Source: Defluviicoccus sp. | GTDB lineage: Bacteria > Pseudomonadota > Alphaproteobacteria > Rhodospirillales > Defluviicoccaceae | Assembly (NCBI GenBank): GCA_029624735.1 | Contig: JARSSM010000010.1 | Coordinates: forward strand, 1-64,000 | Length of the DNA: 64,000 nucleotides | Reading direction: 5' to 3' | In this document: positions 24,756-31,973 of the stretch, one piece after another | Numbering within the stretch: the first letter of the stretch is position 1 | How the letters are laid out: the number at the start of each line of letters is the position of its first letter | Notes under the pieces: generated by a model | The model's database searches: none | The model's input: only the letters and a program-made list of their open reading frames with translations | What the model was told of the DNA's origin: nothing | Position numbers and translations under genes: made by a program

Positions 24756-25268
24756 ATGCTCTACATCGCCTATGGCTCGAACATGAACCGCCGGCAGATG
24801 GCGAGACGCTGTCCCAAGGCGAGGCCGCTGGCGGCGATCTGGCTCACGGGCTGGCGCCTCGTCATGAAGCGGGTTGCCGACATCGAGCCCGATCCGCACG
24901 CGGTCACGCCGGCAGCGCTGTGGGAGATCACGCGTTCTTGCGAGCGCGCGCTCGATACCTACGAAGGCTTCCCGCACCTCTACATCAAGGAGCGCCTTCC
25001 CATCGCTCTGCCGAATGGCCGCCGCGCCAAGCCCATGGCCTATGTCATGAGCGGCCCGCGCCAGCGCGACTATGGCCCGGCGTCGAACGGCTATCTCGCT
25101 TCGATCGCCGACGGCTACCGAGACTTCGGCTTCGATGACCTGGCTCCCTTGCGTGCTGCGCAGGTCGACGCCATCAGCGCCATGCGCCGAGCCGAGCGAT
25201 CCGGCCGCCTCGATGACGCCGCACTGTCGCCGCCGTGGGCGCCAGGGTTGGCTTTCGGGTGCGAGTGA
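24756..25268 (+). CDS. Gamma-glutamylcyclotransferase-like (AIG2/GGCT fold) enzyme
   Basis: A 170-residue protein that starts MLYIAYGSNMNRRQMARRCP, the YGSN substrate loop of the family. TYEGFPHLYIKERLPIAL supplies the conserved Glu. These enzymes release 5-oxoproline from gamma-glutamyl amines. It lies 32 bases after the amidoligase on the same strand. A pair that makes and breaks gamma-glutamyl-type isopeptide bonds is the simplest reading. Confidence 0.85.
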   Translation: MLYIAYGSNMNRRQMARRCPKARPLAAIWLTGWRLVMKRVADIEPDPHAVTPAALWEITRSCERALDTYEGFPHLYIKERLPIALPNGRRAKPMAYVMSGPRQRDYGPASNGYLASIADGYRDFGFDDLAPLRAAQVDAISAMRRAERSGRLDDAALSPPWAPGLAFGCE

Positions 25269-25339
25269 GATCCGCCGGCGAGCCTTCCACGCCTGCACGA
25301 GACGCATGCCGGTCAGGCCACGACGGCCGCCATCGGCCA

Positions 25340-25600
25340 TCACGCTTTCGCGTCCTCGACGGCTAACAGGCCGCGCACCCGGAGCGCCTCGAAGACCCGC
25401 CGCAGCACGTACGACCGGCAGACGGATGCAATCGTGAAAAGCGCGCCCAAAGCCAGGTTCTCTTCCAGCGACGCCTCGAGCCCGAACAGCGGAAACGCCA
25501 GCATCTGCATCACCACCGCGACGGAATAGCCGACGGCGATGTTGACGATGGCCTCGATCAGCGACATCCGCCGCGATTGCTTATGCAGGCTGGTCGGCAT
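25340..25600 (-). CDS. Small membrane protein, DUF7220-like
   Basis: An 86-residue protein with two membrane segments (IVNIAVGYSVAVVMQMLAFP and ENLALGALFTIASVCRS) and a basic C-terminus (YVLRRVFEALR), the usual look of DUF7220 in alphaproteobacterial prophages. Function unknown. It overlaps the end of the next upstream gene by 20 bases. Confidence 0.75.
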   Translation of the reverse strand: MPTSLHKQSRRMSLIEAIVNIAVGYSVAVVMQMLAFPLFGLEASLEENLALGALFTIASVCRSYVLRRVFEALRVRGLLAVEDAKA

Positions 25601-25886
25601 CGGGCGCCTGGTTCAACTCGGAGACGAACTCCTCGGCGGTCTTGCCGGCGGCGGGAGCGCCGAGGATGAAGTCGATTTGCCAGCCGAAAGCATGGCCCAG
25701 CAAGCCCATCAGCCGATCGAGCGCGACGGCGGCTGCGAACGGCATCTGCTCCTCGGCCGCCAGCTTGACCCAGCCGAGCGTGTCAGCGAGCTTGGCGGCA
25801 TCGGCCTTGGGCGGCTCACGCTTCTCCAGCGTGGCAAGCCGGCGCTGCAGATCGTTCCATGCCGTGCCGCTGATCCAGCTGATCAT
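25581..25886 (-). CDS. Phage protein of unknown function
   Basis: A 101-residue mostly helical protein (MISWISGTAWNDLQRRLATL, DRLMGLLGHAFGWQIDFILG). It lies just after the tRNA-like gene on the same strand and overlaps the following membrane-protein gene. I recognise no family. Confidence 0.55.
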   Translation of the reverse strand: MISWISGTAWNDLQRRLATLEKREPPKADAAKLADTLGWVKLAAEEQMPFAAAVALDRLMGLLGHAFGWQIDFILGAPAAGKTAEEFVSELNQAPDADQPA

Positions 25887-25934
25887 CAAGTGTGTCCTCG
25901 CTATGCAGAGGGGACCGTCTGCCGGCCCGAACGA

Positions 25935-26009
25935 TGGTTGCGGCGGCGGGATTTGAACCCGCGTCTCGGGGGTATGGGCCCCGCCAGGAACCACTCCTTG
26001 CACGCCGCG
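25935..26009 (-). tRNA. Initiator-type tRNA-Met (CAU), divergent, phage-borne
   Basis: A 75-base cloverleaf can be drawn. The acceptor arms cgcggcg / cgccgca pair at six of seven positions and leave C1-A72 unpaired, as in bacterial initiator tRNA. The anticodon arm is cggggcccatacccccg with anticodon CAT and a run of G-C pairs, again initiator-like. The T arm is gcgggttcaaatcccgc, and CCA is encoded. Oddities are C instead of U at position 33, a four-base variable loop and a D arm with one mismatch. It may be a functional phage tRNA, a decayed copy, or an old attachment site. The host-type initiator fragment at 58591 is clearly different. Confidence 0.6.
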
Positions 26010-26047
26010 AAAAATCACGCCGTTCGCCGGCGCGCGCGGCCGACTTG

Positions 26048-26084
26048 TTTGTGTCAAGCGAAAGCCCTTTTTGCTTGACACAAA
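26048..26084. repeat. 12-bp inverted repeat near the tRNA-like gene
   Basis: Perfect arms tttgtgtcaagc / gcttgacacaaa with a 13-base loop. A further gacacaaa lies at 26106-26113. There is no U-run in either direction, so an operator or processing stem is more likely than a terminator. Confidence 0.65.
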
Positions 26085-26130
26085 GCCGTTTGCGTCTTTT
26101 TCACGAGACACAAATCTGCGGCGGAATTGA

Positions 26131-27390
26131 TCACGCCGCCCGCGGCAGCCGCTCGGCCGCAAGCTCATCGAATGTCCGGCCGTCGCCGTCCAGGGTGGCG
26201 CGTTTGCCGGTGAAGTTCTGCCAGCGCTCGACAATTACGTCGCCGTAGCGCGGTTCGATCTCCATGCCGAAGCAGCGGCGGCCGGACTTCTCGGCGGCGA
26301 TGATGGTGCTGCCGCTGCCGGCGAACGGCTCGTACACCGCATCGCCGCGGGCACTGTTATTGAGCATCGGCCGCAGCATGCATTCGACCGGCTTCTGCGT
26401 GCCATGCACCGTCGCCGCGTCATCGTCGGCGTTGGTAGCGATCGGCCACACCGTCGACTGATCGCGCGCGCCCTGCCAGCGGGACTCGCCACCGTCGCGG
26501 ACGGCATAGAAACAAGGCTCGTGCTGCCAATGGTAATGGCCGCGGCTGAGCACGAAGCGGTTCTTCACCCAGATCAGCTGCGACCGGATGGCAAAGCCGC
26601 AGGCCTCCAGGCTCTCGGCAACGGTGCGGGCATGAACGCCGGCATGCCAGACATAGGCGACATCGCCCGGAAACAGCGCCCAGGCTTCCCGCCAGTCGGA
26701 GCGGTCGTCATTGGTTACCGTGCCGGTGCGCCCGGTGTTCGACACCCCGGCGTCGTTGCGCCAATCAGGCGCGTACCGCACACCATATGGTGGATCGCAC
26801 ACCATCAGGTGCGGCTTGGCGCCACCCAACAGCCGTGTCACATCATCGGCGGCGGTCGCATCGCCGCACAGGAGGCGATGATTGCCCAGCAGCCAGAGAT
26901 CGCCCGTGCGCGTGACCGGTTCGGCCGGCGGTTCGGGAACGGCGTCTTCGTCCGCACCCGCCGCGGTTCCTTCGTCGGCGACCAGATCCAAGAGCCGCTG
27001 CAACTCGGCATCATCGAAGCCGGTGAGGCCGAGGTCATAGTCGAGCGCTTGGAGATCGAGCAGCTCAAGGCCGAGCAGTTCGTCGTCCCAGTCGGCCCAC
27101 GAGGCCGAGCGGTTGACGAGGAGGCGGAACGCCTTGATCTGCGCTGCCGAGAGATCATCGGCGAGAACGACGGGAACATGGGTGAGGCCCAGGCGCTGTG
27201 CGGCCTTGAGGCGCAGGTGGCCGTCGACCAGGGTGCCGTCGGAGCGCGCCAGGACGGGCAGCCGGAAGCCAAATTCACCGATGACGGCGGCCATGCGGTC
27301 GACGACGTGATCGTTGCGGCGCGGATTGCGCGCATACGGGATCAGCCGCTCGATCGGCCACTCCTCGATCGTCAGCCGCTCAGGCGGCAT
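26131..27390 (-). CDS. ParB-like / DNA methyltransferase fusion, DPPY type
   Basis: A 419-residue protein. Residues 1-120 are a ParB/Srx-like domain (ERLIPYARNPRRND, GTLVDGHLRLKAAQRLG). The rest is an N6-adenine-type DNA methyltransferase with catalytic motif DPPYGVRYAP and SAM motif EPFAGSGSTIIAAE. Such fusions are common in phages and protect phage DNA or alter host methylation. The start overlaps the end of a paralogous methyltransferase gene by 11 bases, so the pair is co-translated. No restriction enzyme is adjacent. Confidence 0.9.
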   Translation of the reverse strand: MPPERLTIEEWPIERLIPYARNPRRNDHVVDRMAAVIGEFGFRLPVLARSDGTLVDGHLRLKAAQRLGLTHVPVVLADDLSAAQIKAFRLLVNRSASWADWDDELLGLELLDLQALDYDLGLTGFDDAELQRLLDLVADEGTAAGADEDAVPEPPAEPVTRTGDLWLLGNHRLLCGDATAADDVTRLLGGAKPHLMVCDPPYGVRYAPDWRNDAGVSNTGRTGTVTNDDRSDWREAWALFPGDVAYVWHAGVHARTVAESLEACGFAIRSQLIWVKNRFVLSRGHYHWQHEPCFYAVRDGGESRWQGARDQSTVWPIATNADDDAATVHGTQKPVECMLRPMLNNSARGDAVYEPFAGSGSTIIAAEKSGRRCFGMEIEPRYGDVIVERWQNFTGKRATLDGDGRTFDELAAERLPRAA

Positions 27391-28795
27391 CGCGCACCTC
27401 CCTAGCCGAACGCCGCTCGGCGGCGACCGCCGCGAACGGCCGGCCATCCCCGGCGAGCGTGACCAACTTGTCCGGAAACAGCTGCTGCCAGCGCAACACC
27501 GAGACGTCGACGTACGCGGGCGCGAGCTCGATCGCCCGCACCTTCCGTCCGGTGCGTTCACCGGCAATCAGGCTGGTGCCGGAGCCGCAGAAGGGCTCAT
27601 AGACGATCTCACCCTTGTCGGTGTAGGCCAGCATGACGTGCTCGGCGAGCTTGACCGGGAACGGCGCCGGATGACTGAGATCCCGGCCGACGGCGCCGTG
27701 GTGGCGCTCGATGCGGATGACGCTGTCGGGAATGCGGAACGGCTGCGTCGCCGCGCCGCCGTGGGTCCAGGTGTTGAACGAGCCGTCCCTTTGCCGCATG
27801 CCGGCGGTACCGGGCGCGTGGCCGATCTCGCCGGCCGTCTTGCAGGGCACGATCTTGTTCGGCTTGCGTGCCTGGCGATTGAAGTGGAAGATCAGCTCGA
27901 AGGCGGGGGCCAGCCGTCCGGCCCAGTCGCCCGGCATGCCGGCGCCCTGATCCCAGACGTAGAGGCCGAACCGGCGCCAGCCTTCGGTTCGCATCCAGTC
28001 GAGCCAGCCCTGCCAGTAGGGCAGCCATTCGTTGTCGCGATGAACCAGGCCCAGGTTGACCAGCACCTGGCCGTCGTCGCGCATCGGCAGGCCGGCGAAG
28101 ACACCGCGCATGAGCGCGTCCCAGTCGCCGACGCCGCCAGTGGTGTAGTCGCGCTGGCCGGCATAGGGCGGCGAGGTGAACAACAGCGCCGCTTGTTCGC
28201 CGGCCATCAGCTGGGACTCGGCGGCCGGATCGGTGGCATCGCCGCACAGCAGGCGATGCTCGCCCAGGAGCCAGAGATCGCCCGGCCGCGACACGGGATC
28301 AGGCGGCGGCGCCGGCGTCTCGTCGAGAGAACCGTCGTCGACTCCCTCACCGATAGGAGCCGCATCGTCATCAAGCGGCGCCAGCAGGCGATCGATGTCG
28401 GCGTCGTCAAAGCCGAGCAGGCCGAGATCATAGGCTTCGCCGTTGAGGGCGTGGATCTCCGCTGACAGTGCGTCCTCGTCCCAGGACGCCGCCAGCGCCA
28501 GCTGATTGTCGCTGATGCGATAGGCGCGCGCCTGGTTTGCCGTCAGGTGCTGCAGGCGAATGACGGGAACGTCGCTCAAGCCCAAACGCTGTGCCGCCAG
28601 CAGGCGGCCGTGGCCGGCGATCACCGTGCCGTCATCGGCGATCAGGAGCGGCGACGTGAAGCCAAACTCCACCAGCGAGGCGGCGATCCTGGCGACCTGA
28701 TCGTCGGAATGCGTGCGCGCATTGTTCGCGTACGGCTTCAGGCGCGCGATCGGCATAAGCTCGATCTGCTCGGGACAGAAGCGAAGAGAAGTCAT
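27380..28795 (-). CDS. ParB-like / DNA methyltransferase fusion, SPPY type
   Basis: A 471-residue paralogue of the next gene: an N-terminal ParB-like domain (ARLKPYANNARTHSDDQV, GTVIAGHGRLLAAQRLG) and a C-terminal methyltransferase with catalytic motif TSPPYAGQRDY and SAM motif EPFCGSGTSLIAGE. SPPY is more typical of N4-cytosine or some N6-adenine enzymes, so the two paralogues may modify different targets. A hairpin terminator sits 20 bases before the ATG. Confidence 0.9.
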   Translation of the reverse strand: MTSLRFCPEQIELMPIARLKPYANNARTHSDDQVARIAASLVEFGFTSPLLIADDGTVIAGHGRLLAAQRLGLSDVPVIRLQHLTANQARAYRISDNQLALAASWDEDALSAEIHALNGEAYDLGLLGFDDADIDRLLAPLDDDAAPIGEGVDDGSLDETPAPPPDPVSRPGDLWLLGEHRLLCGDATDPAAESQLMAGEQAALLFTSPPYAGQRDYTTGGVGDWDALMRGVFAGLPMRDDGQVLVNLGLVHRDNEWLPYWQGWLDWMRTEGWRRFGLYVWDQGAGMPGDWAGRLAPAFELIFHFNRQARKPNKIVPCKTAGEIGHAPGTAGMRQRDGSFNTWTHGGAATQPFRIPDSVIRIERHHGAVGRDLSHPAPFPVKLAEHVMLAYTDKGEIVYEPFCGSGTSLIAGERTGRKVRAIELAPAYVDVSVLRWQQLFPDKLVTLAGDGRPFAAVAAERRSAREVRDAA

Positions 28796-28814
28796 GGTGA
28801 TTGTGCTTGGTCCG

Positions 28815-28838
28815 AAAAAAACACCGCCCGGAGGCGGC
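28815..28838 (-). terminator. Intrinsic terminator upstream of the methyltransferase genes
   Basis: On the minus strand a CCGCC / GGCGG stem with a four-base loop is followed by TG and seven T residues. It ends transcripts coming from the replication operon. Because it lies immediately before the methyltransferase start with no room for a promoter after it, it may act as an attenuator. Confidence 0.7.
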
Positions 28839-29268
28839 GAGATCGGCGGCTGGGAGGAAGCCGCTTGGAGAGGCGGAGCTGGATCCGGCGGAAGCCACCG
28901 AGATCCAATGCTAAGTCTCTGATATCACGAAACGACTGAACGCGACTGGATTGGCTTCAGGCTTCGGCTGGCTTCCCCGGTTTCGTGGCTTGCGCTAGCG
29001 ATTTTTCGGGCGTCGCCCACCAGCGGTTGTATTCTCCGGGAAGGACCCAAGATATCAACGGCTTGCGAGACGATGAACTGACCTGATGTCTTCTCGCTTG
29101 TTTCTTTTGCTACCTTAGGACGTAAGAGGCGGGCCACGCCAATGTCGCAGTGTGCCCGCCTCCGCACCAAGCCCTGTCATGCCCTGTGCGACACTCCACC
29201 CCGCTGGGAGAGATGCGGCAGTCGCAATCCGAATCATTGCTTAACACTACCTATTGCGAGGCCACGTG
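28839..29268. other. Non-coding gap between replication and methylation genes
   Basis: About 430 bases with no convincing gene on either strand; short open frames here lack start signals and family patterns. It may hold the promoter or leader of the methyltransferase pair. Confidence 0.5.
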
Positions 29269-29820
29269 TCAAGCGTTCAAAATGTTGTTTCCCGAGCTTC
29301 GCGCGTACCCGTAGTGCCGCGCCAGAACACCCAGCGCCGCGATCAGAACGCCTTGTGCGGGTTTTTCACCGATCGGACGCCCGCCCCAACCCTGGCGCAT
29401 CGCCCATTCCCGGATCGACCGCTGCAGTCCAACGACGTGCCAGACGCAACTGCCCGCCGGGCTGCCGAGGCCGCCCAGCGCGTCGAGGGCCTTGCCGATA
29501 CGGCGCCGCGCGTCGACCTGCGCGTCGGTGAGATCGCCGGGACCTGAGCTGCCCGGCACTCGTACCAGCGACATGCAGCGCACGACATCGAAGCGGGCGA
29601 TGGTGAACTGGGCCTGGAAGTCCCGCGCCGCATCGTGCATCGCTTTCGTGATCGTGCGCGCCCGCAGCATGATGCCGAGCGTATCGACGGTGCGATGGTG
29701 GACGACGGGGCGGCCGTCGGGATCGGCCTCGTAGACCGCCTCGAGGGCGCCGTCGGGACGCGCGATAGCTGGAACGCCGCTTGTCACGATCGTCGCCTTC
29801 TCTCGTTTGCGCCGCGCCAT
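29269..29820 (-). CDS. DUF6456 domain protein
   Basis: A 183-residue basic protein. The C-terminal half has the DUF6456 pattern: DARRRIGKALDALGGLGSPA, then WHVVGLQRSIREWAMRQGWG, then GVLIAALGVLARHYG. The domain is found in alphaproteobacterial phages and in some regulators, probably as a DNA-binding helical unit. It is the last gene of the leftward replication operon. Confidence 0.75.
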   Translation of the reverse strand: MARRKREKATIVTSGVPAIARPDGALEAVYEADPDGRPVVHHRTVDTLGIMLRARTITKAMHDAARDFQAQFTIARFDVVRCMSLVRVPGSSGPGDLTDAQVDARRRIGKALDALGGLGSPAGSCVWHVVGLQRSIREWAMRQGWGGRPIGEKPAQGVLIAALGVLARHYGYARSSGNNILNA

Positions 29821-30023
29821 CACGCGCCCTCCCTTTGTCCGTAGAGCCGCGTTGCCTCGTTGACCACCGCCTGGCGGATGATCTCGTCGCGCACGTCGTC
29901 GATCCGCAGCACCGCAATGCCCTGTTTCCGCCATGCCGCCCGGCGCATGGCGAACAGCTCGTCCTCGTTCGTCGCCGTTCGCGGCAGGTGCCGCTCCAGC
30001 GAGCCACGCACGCCGCTATGCAC
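29820..30023 (-). CDS. Small phage protein
   Basis: A 67-residue protein (MHSGVRGSLERHLPRTATNE to RLYGQREGA), charged and helical, overlapping both neighbouring genes by a few bases, which supports it as a real operon member. Function unknown. Confidence 0.5.
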   Translation of the reverse strand: MHSGVRGSLERHLPRTATNEDELFAMRRAAWRKQGIAVLRIDDVRDEIIRQAVVNEATRLYGQREGA

Positions 30024-30276
30024 GGGTCACCTCCCGCAGACACGCCGCATACCCGGCGATATCGACGATCGAGTCGAGATGCTTGGGATCGCGCGAGAGC
30101 CGGGCGAGTTTGAGATCGATCAGGCACAGCGCAACCTGCGCCGGAGTGACGGTGATGCCCAGCACCAAGGACCAGCGTGCGGCGATGGCGGCGAAGCTCT
30201 CCGCCGCCGGCCCATAGCTCCGCTCGCGGTTCTCGATCACGCCTTGGGCGTGTTGCAGCAGCATGGCGGCGTTCAT
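30016..30276 (-). CDS. DUF6378 family phage protein
   Basis: An 86-residue protein (MNAAMLLQHAQGVIENRERS, FAAIAARWSLVLGITVTPAQ, DLKLARLSRDPKHLDSIVDI) matching the DUF6378 family of small phage proteins. It overlaps the upstream gene by four bases (ATGA). Function unknown. Confidence 0.75.
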   Translation of the reverse strand: MNAAMLLQHAQGVIENRERSYGPAAESFAAIAARWSLVLGITVTPAQVALCLIDLKLARLSRDPKHLDSIVDIAGYAACLREVTRA

Positions 30277-30722
30277 CGCGCGTCCTCCACGCTGAGGGTT
30301 GCCTGAGTTTGAAGAGCACGCTCTCTCTGTGCGCTTGGCCGCGCCGATGGCTCGGCCGGTAGGGTGGTAGCGGGCACCACCGGCGTTGCGATTTCGAGCC
30401 TACCGCTTGGTTGATTTTCAGTTCCAGCGCGGCGTTTTTCGGCGAGGGCGCGGGTGTGTTGCTGTTGCGCTTCGCTCCGCTCGTGGCTCCACACGTTCCT
30501 TCCCATCCGGTACGGCCAGCTCGGACAATCGAGGTGAGCGCATCTCCGAACCTGGGACAACTCGCCGGCGCAGCAGTCAATGCACCGTAGACGCAGCGCC
30601 TTGAGCGCGCTCATCGGCTTGTGTCCGGCGGCAATCAGCTCGTCGCGGCTCACAGCCCGCGGATCACGGCCGACATCCCAGCCGTCGCGCTTCTCCAGCA
30701 ACGCCTTCTGTGCCGGGGTCAT
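30273..30722 (-). CDS. Small zinc-ribbon-like phage protein
   Basis: A 149-residue protein with a Cys-rich core (RLRCIDCCAGELSQVRRCAH, then LDCPSWPYRMGRNVW) that probably binds zinc, and a disordered Pro/Ala-rich tail. The motif is common in phage early operons; the role is unknown. It overlaps the RuvC-like gene end by four bases. Confidence 0.65.
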   Translation of the reverse strand: MTPAQKALLEKRDGWDVGRDPRAVSRDELIAAGHKPMSALKALRLRCIDCCAGELSQVRRCAHLDCPSWPYRMGRNVWSHERSEAQQQHTRALAEKRRAGTENQPSGRLEIATPVVPATTLPAEPSARPSAQRERALQTQATLSVEDAR

Positions 30723-31576
30723 CGCACACCTCCGATCCCGTGCACGATCGCCCAGTCGAGCAGCGCGAGCGCATCGGCCTCGTTGTCATCACAGGGGCTG
30801 AACCCAAGCCGACGGACGGCGGCGATCACTGCCGCCTTGTCAGCGTTGCCCTTGCCGGCGATGTGCCGCTTGATCGTGCCGACCGGAACGCCCTGGTACG
30901 GGATCTTGTTCGCCTCGGCCCAGGCGGTGAGGTGCGCGAGATATCCTCCGTAGATATGACCTGCGCTGGTGCCGAGATGCCTCCGAACTTCTTCGAACAC
31001 GACGACGCCAACGCCGCCCGCGGTCTCATCCACCTCCTGCAGCCAGGCGCGGAACCGCAGCCAGATCATCCCGCCGCCCTCGAACCGGCCGGGGCGGAAT
31101 TCCTGCACACCGCTCGCAATCGCGCCATCGCGGCTGCGCACGGCCCAGCCCGTTCTCTGGCCGAGATCGAGGGCGAGGATCACCGGCGGCATCGGCCGCC
31201 CGCCAGCCAGAGCCTCGATTGGTGGGCCGTTGACCGGACTCGGCACCATCGCCTCCGGATCGACCGCGCGGTCGCAGTTGGCCGCGGAACGCAAGACGAT
31301 CGTGGGCTTGGTCGCCGTTGGCTGCTTGATCGCCACGATCCTGCCGGCCCTGATCAGCGCCACCAACGCCTTGTTCCGGTGCCTCCGATCGGCAAACTGG
31401 GTTCGCCGGATGACCTCCGACTTGGTTACACCTGCGCCTCCGCCCCTTGCGATGATCGCCTCGATGCAGCCTTCCAGCGGCTGGTGCGCTGTCAAGGATG
31501 CCGGGATCATCTCCTCGGCGGAGATCAGCGGCGGTTCAGCGGCGGTCGCCGAGCAGCGGATCGACTTCAGCTTCAT
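30719..31576 (-). CDS. RuvC-like Holliday junction resolvase with N-terminal winged helix
   Basis: A 285-residue protein. An N-terminal winged-helix module (GVTKSEVIRRTQFADRRHRN) precedes an RNase-H-fold nuclease with LALDLGQRTGWAV, VVFEEVRRHLG and DDNEADALALLDWA, providing the acidic residues of RuvC. It should resolve branched DNA before packaging. GGAGG six bases ahead supports ATG 31576 over the ATG at 31594. The winged helix closely resembles the C-terminus of the adjacent primase protein. Confidence 0.85.
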   Translation of the reverse strand: MKLKSIRCSATAAEPPLISAEEMIPASLTAHQPLEGCIEAIIARGGGAGVTKSEVIRRTQFADRRHRNKALVALIRAGRIVAIKQPTATKPTIVLRSAANCDRAVDPEAMVPSPVNGPPIEALAGGRPMPPVILALDLGQRTGWAVRSRDGAIASGVQEFRPGRFEGGGMIWLRFRAWLQEVDETAGGVGVVVFEEVRRHLGTSAGHIYGGYLAHLTAWAEANKIPYQGVPVGTIKRHIAGKGNADKAAVIAAVRRLGFSPCDDNEADALALLDWAIVHGIGGVR

Positions 31577-31772
31577 ATCGTCCTCCAGGGTCATGGAGCG
31601 GCGGGGGCGGCGGTGTCCTCCGGTCAGGGACGACAGCCTCGCTCCAGCCCTCGAGGGTGGATGCGGTCAGAGAAGGAATTCTCGTCAGAGCCGGCGAACG
31701 GGCATCAGATCCGTCAATTCCGGCAGAAATCATCAAAGGCGACCGAGCGGACATAAGCCCTTGATTTCTATT

Positions 31773-31801
31773 ATAATAGTAGTATTCATCATAATCATCA
31801 A
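31773..31801 (-). promoter_or_regulatory. Sigma70-like promoter for the RuvC-DUF6456 operon
   Basis: On the minus strand TTGATG (31796-31801) and TATTAT (31773-31778) are 17 bases apart in an AT-rich island within otherwise GC-rich DNA. The -10 lies in the palindrome ctattataatag. Transcription would start near 31765 and run into the RuvC-like gene at 31576. Confidence 0.55.
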
Positions 31802-31866
31802 TCCATCACTACGTACGTAGAGTGAGAAGCTGCACGTGTATCTATTACCCGCGTGAGGGTCCTACG

Positions 31867-31967
31867 TGACGGATTGACGAATTTGACGGATGGGTGGTCC
31901 GTCACATGGCCAGAAGGACTTAGCCGCCGTTGACGATGGATGACGAATTGGAGGCCGTTGACGAATT
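31867..31967. repeat. Cluster of TGACG repeats, iteron-like
   Basis: TGACGAATT occurs at 31875, 31941 and 31959; TGACGGAT occurs at 31867 and 31884; TGACGATGG occurs at 31931. Six direct TGACG units lie in about 100 bases beside an AT-rich tract and next to the primase-helicase gene, the usual surroundings of a phage replication origin. The rest of the 31577-31973 gap holds no gene that I can support. Confidence 0.5.
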
Positions 31968-31973
31968 GGCCAA

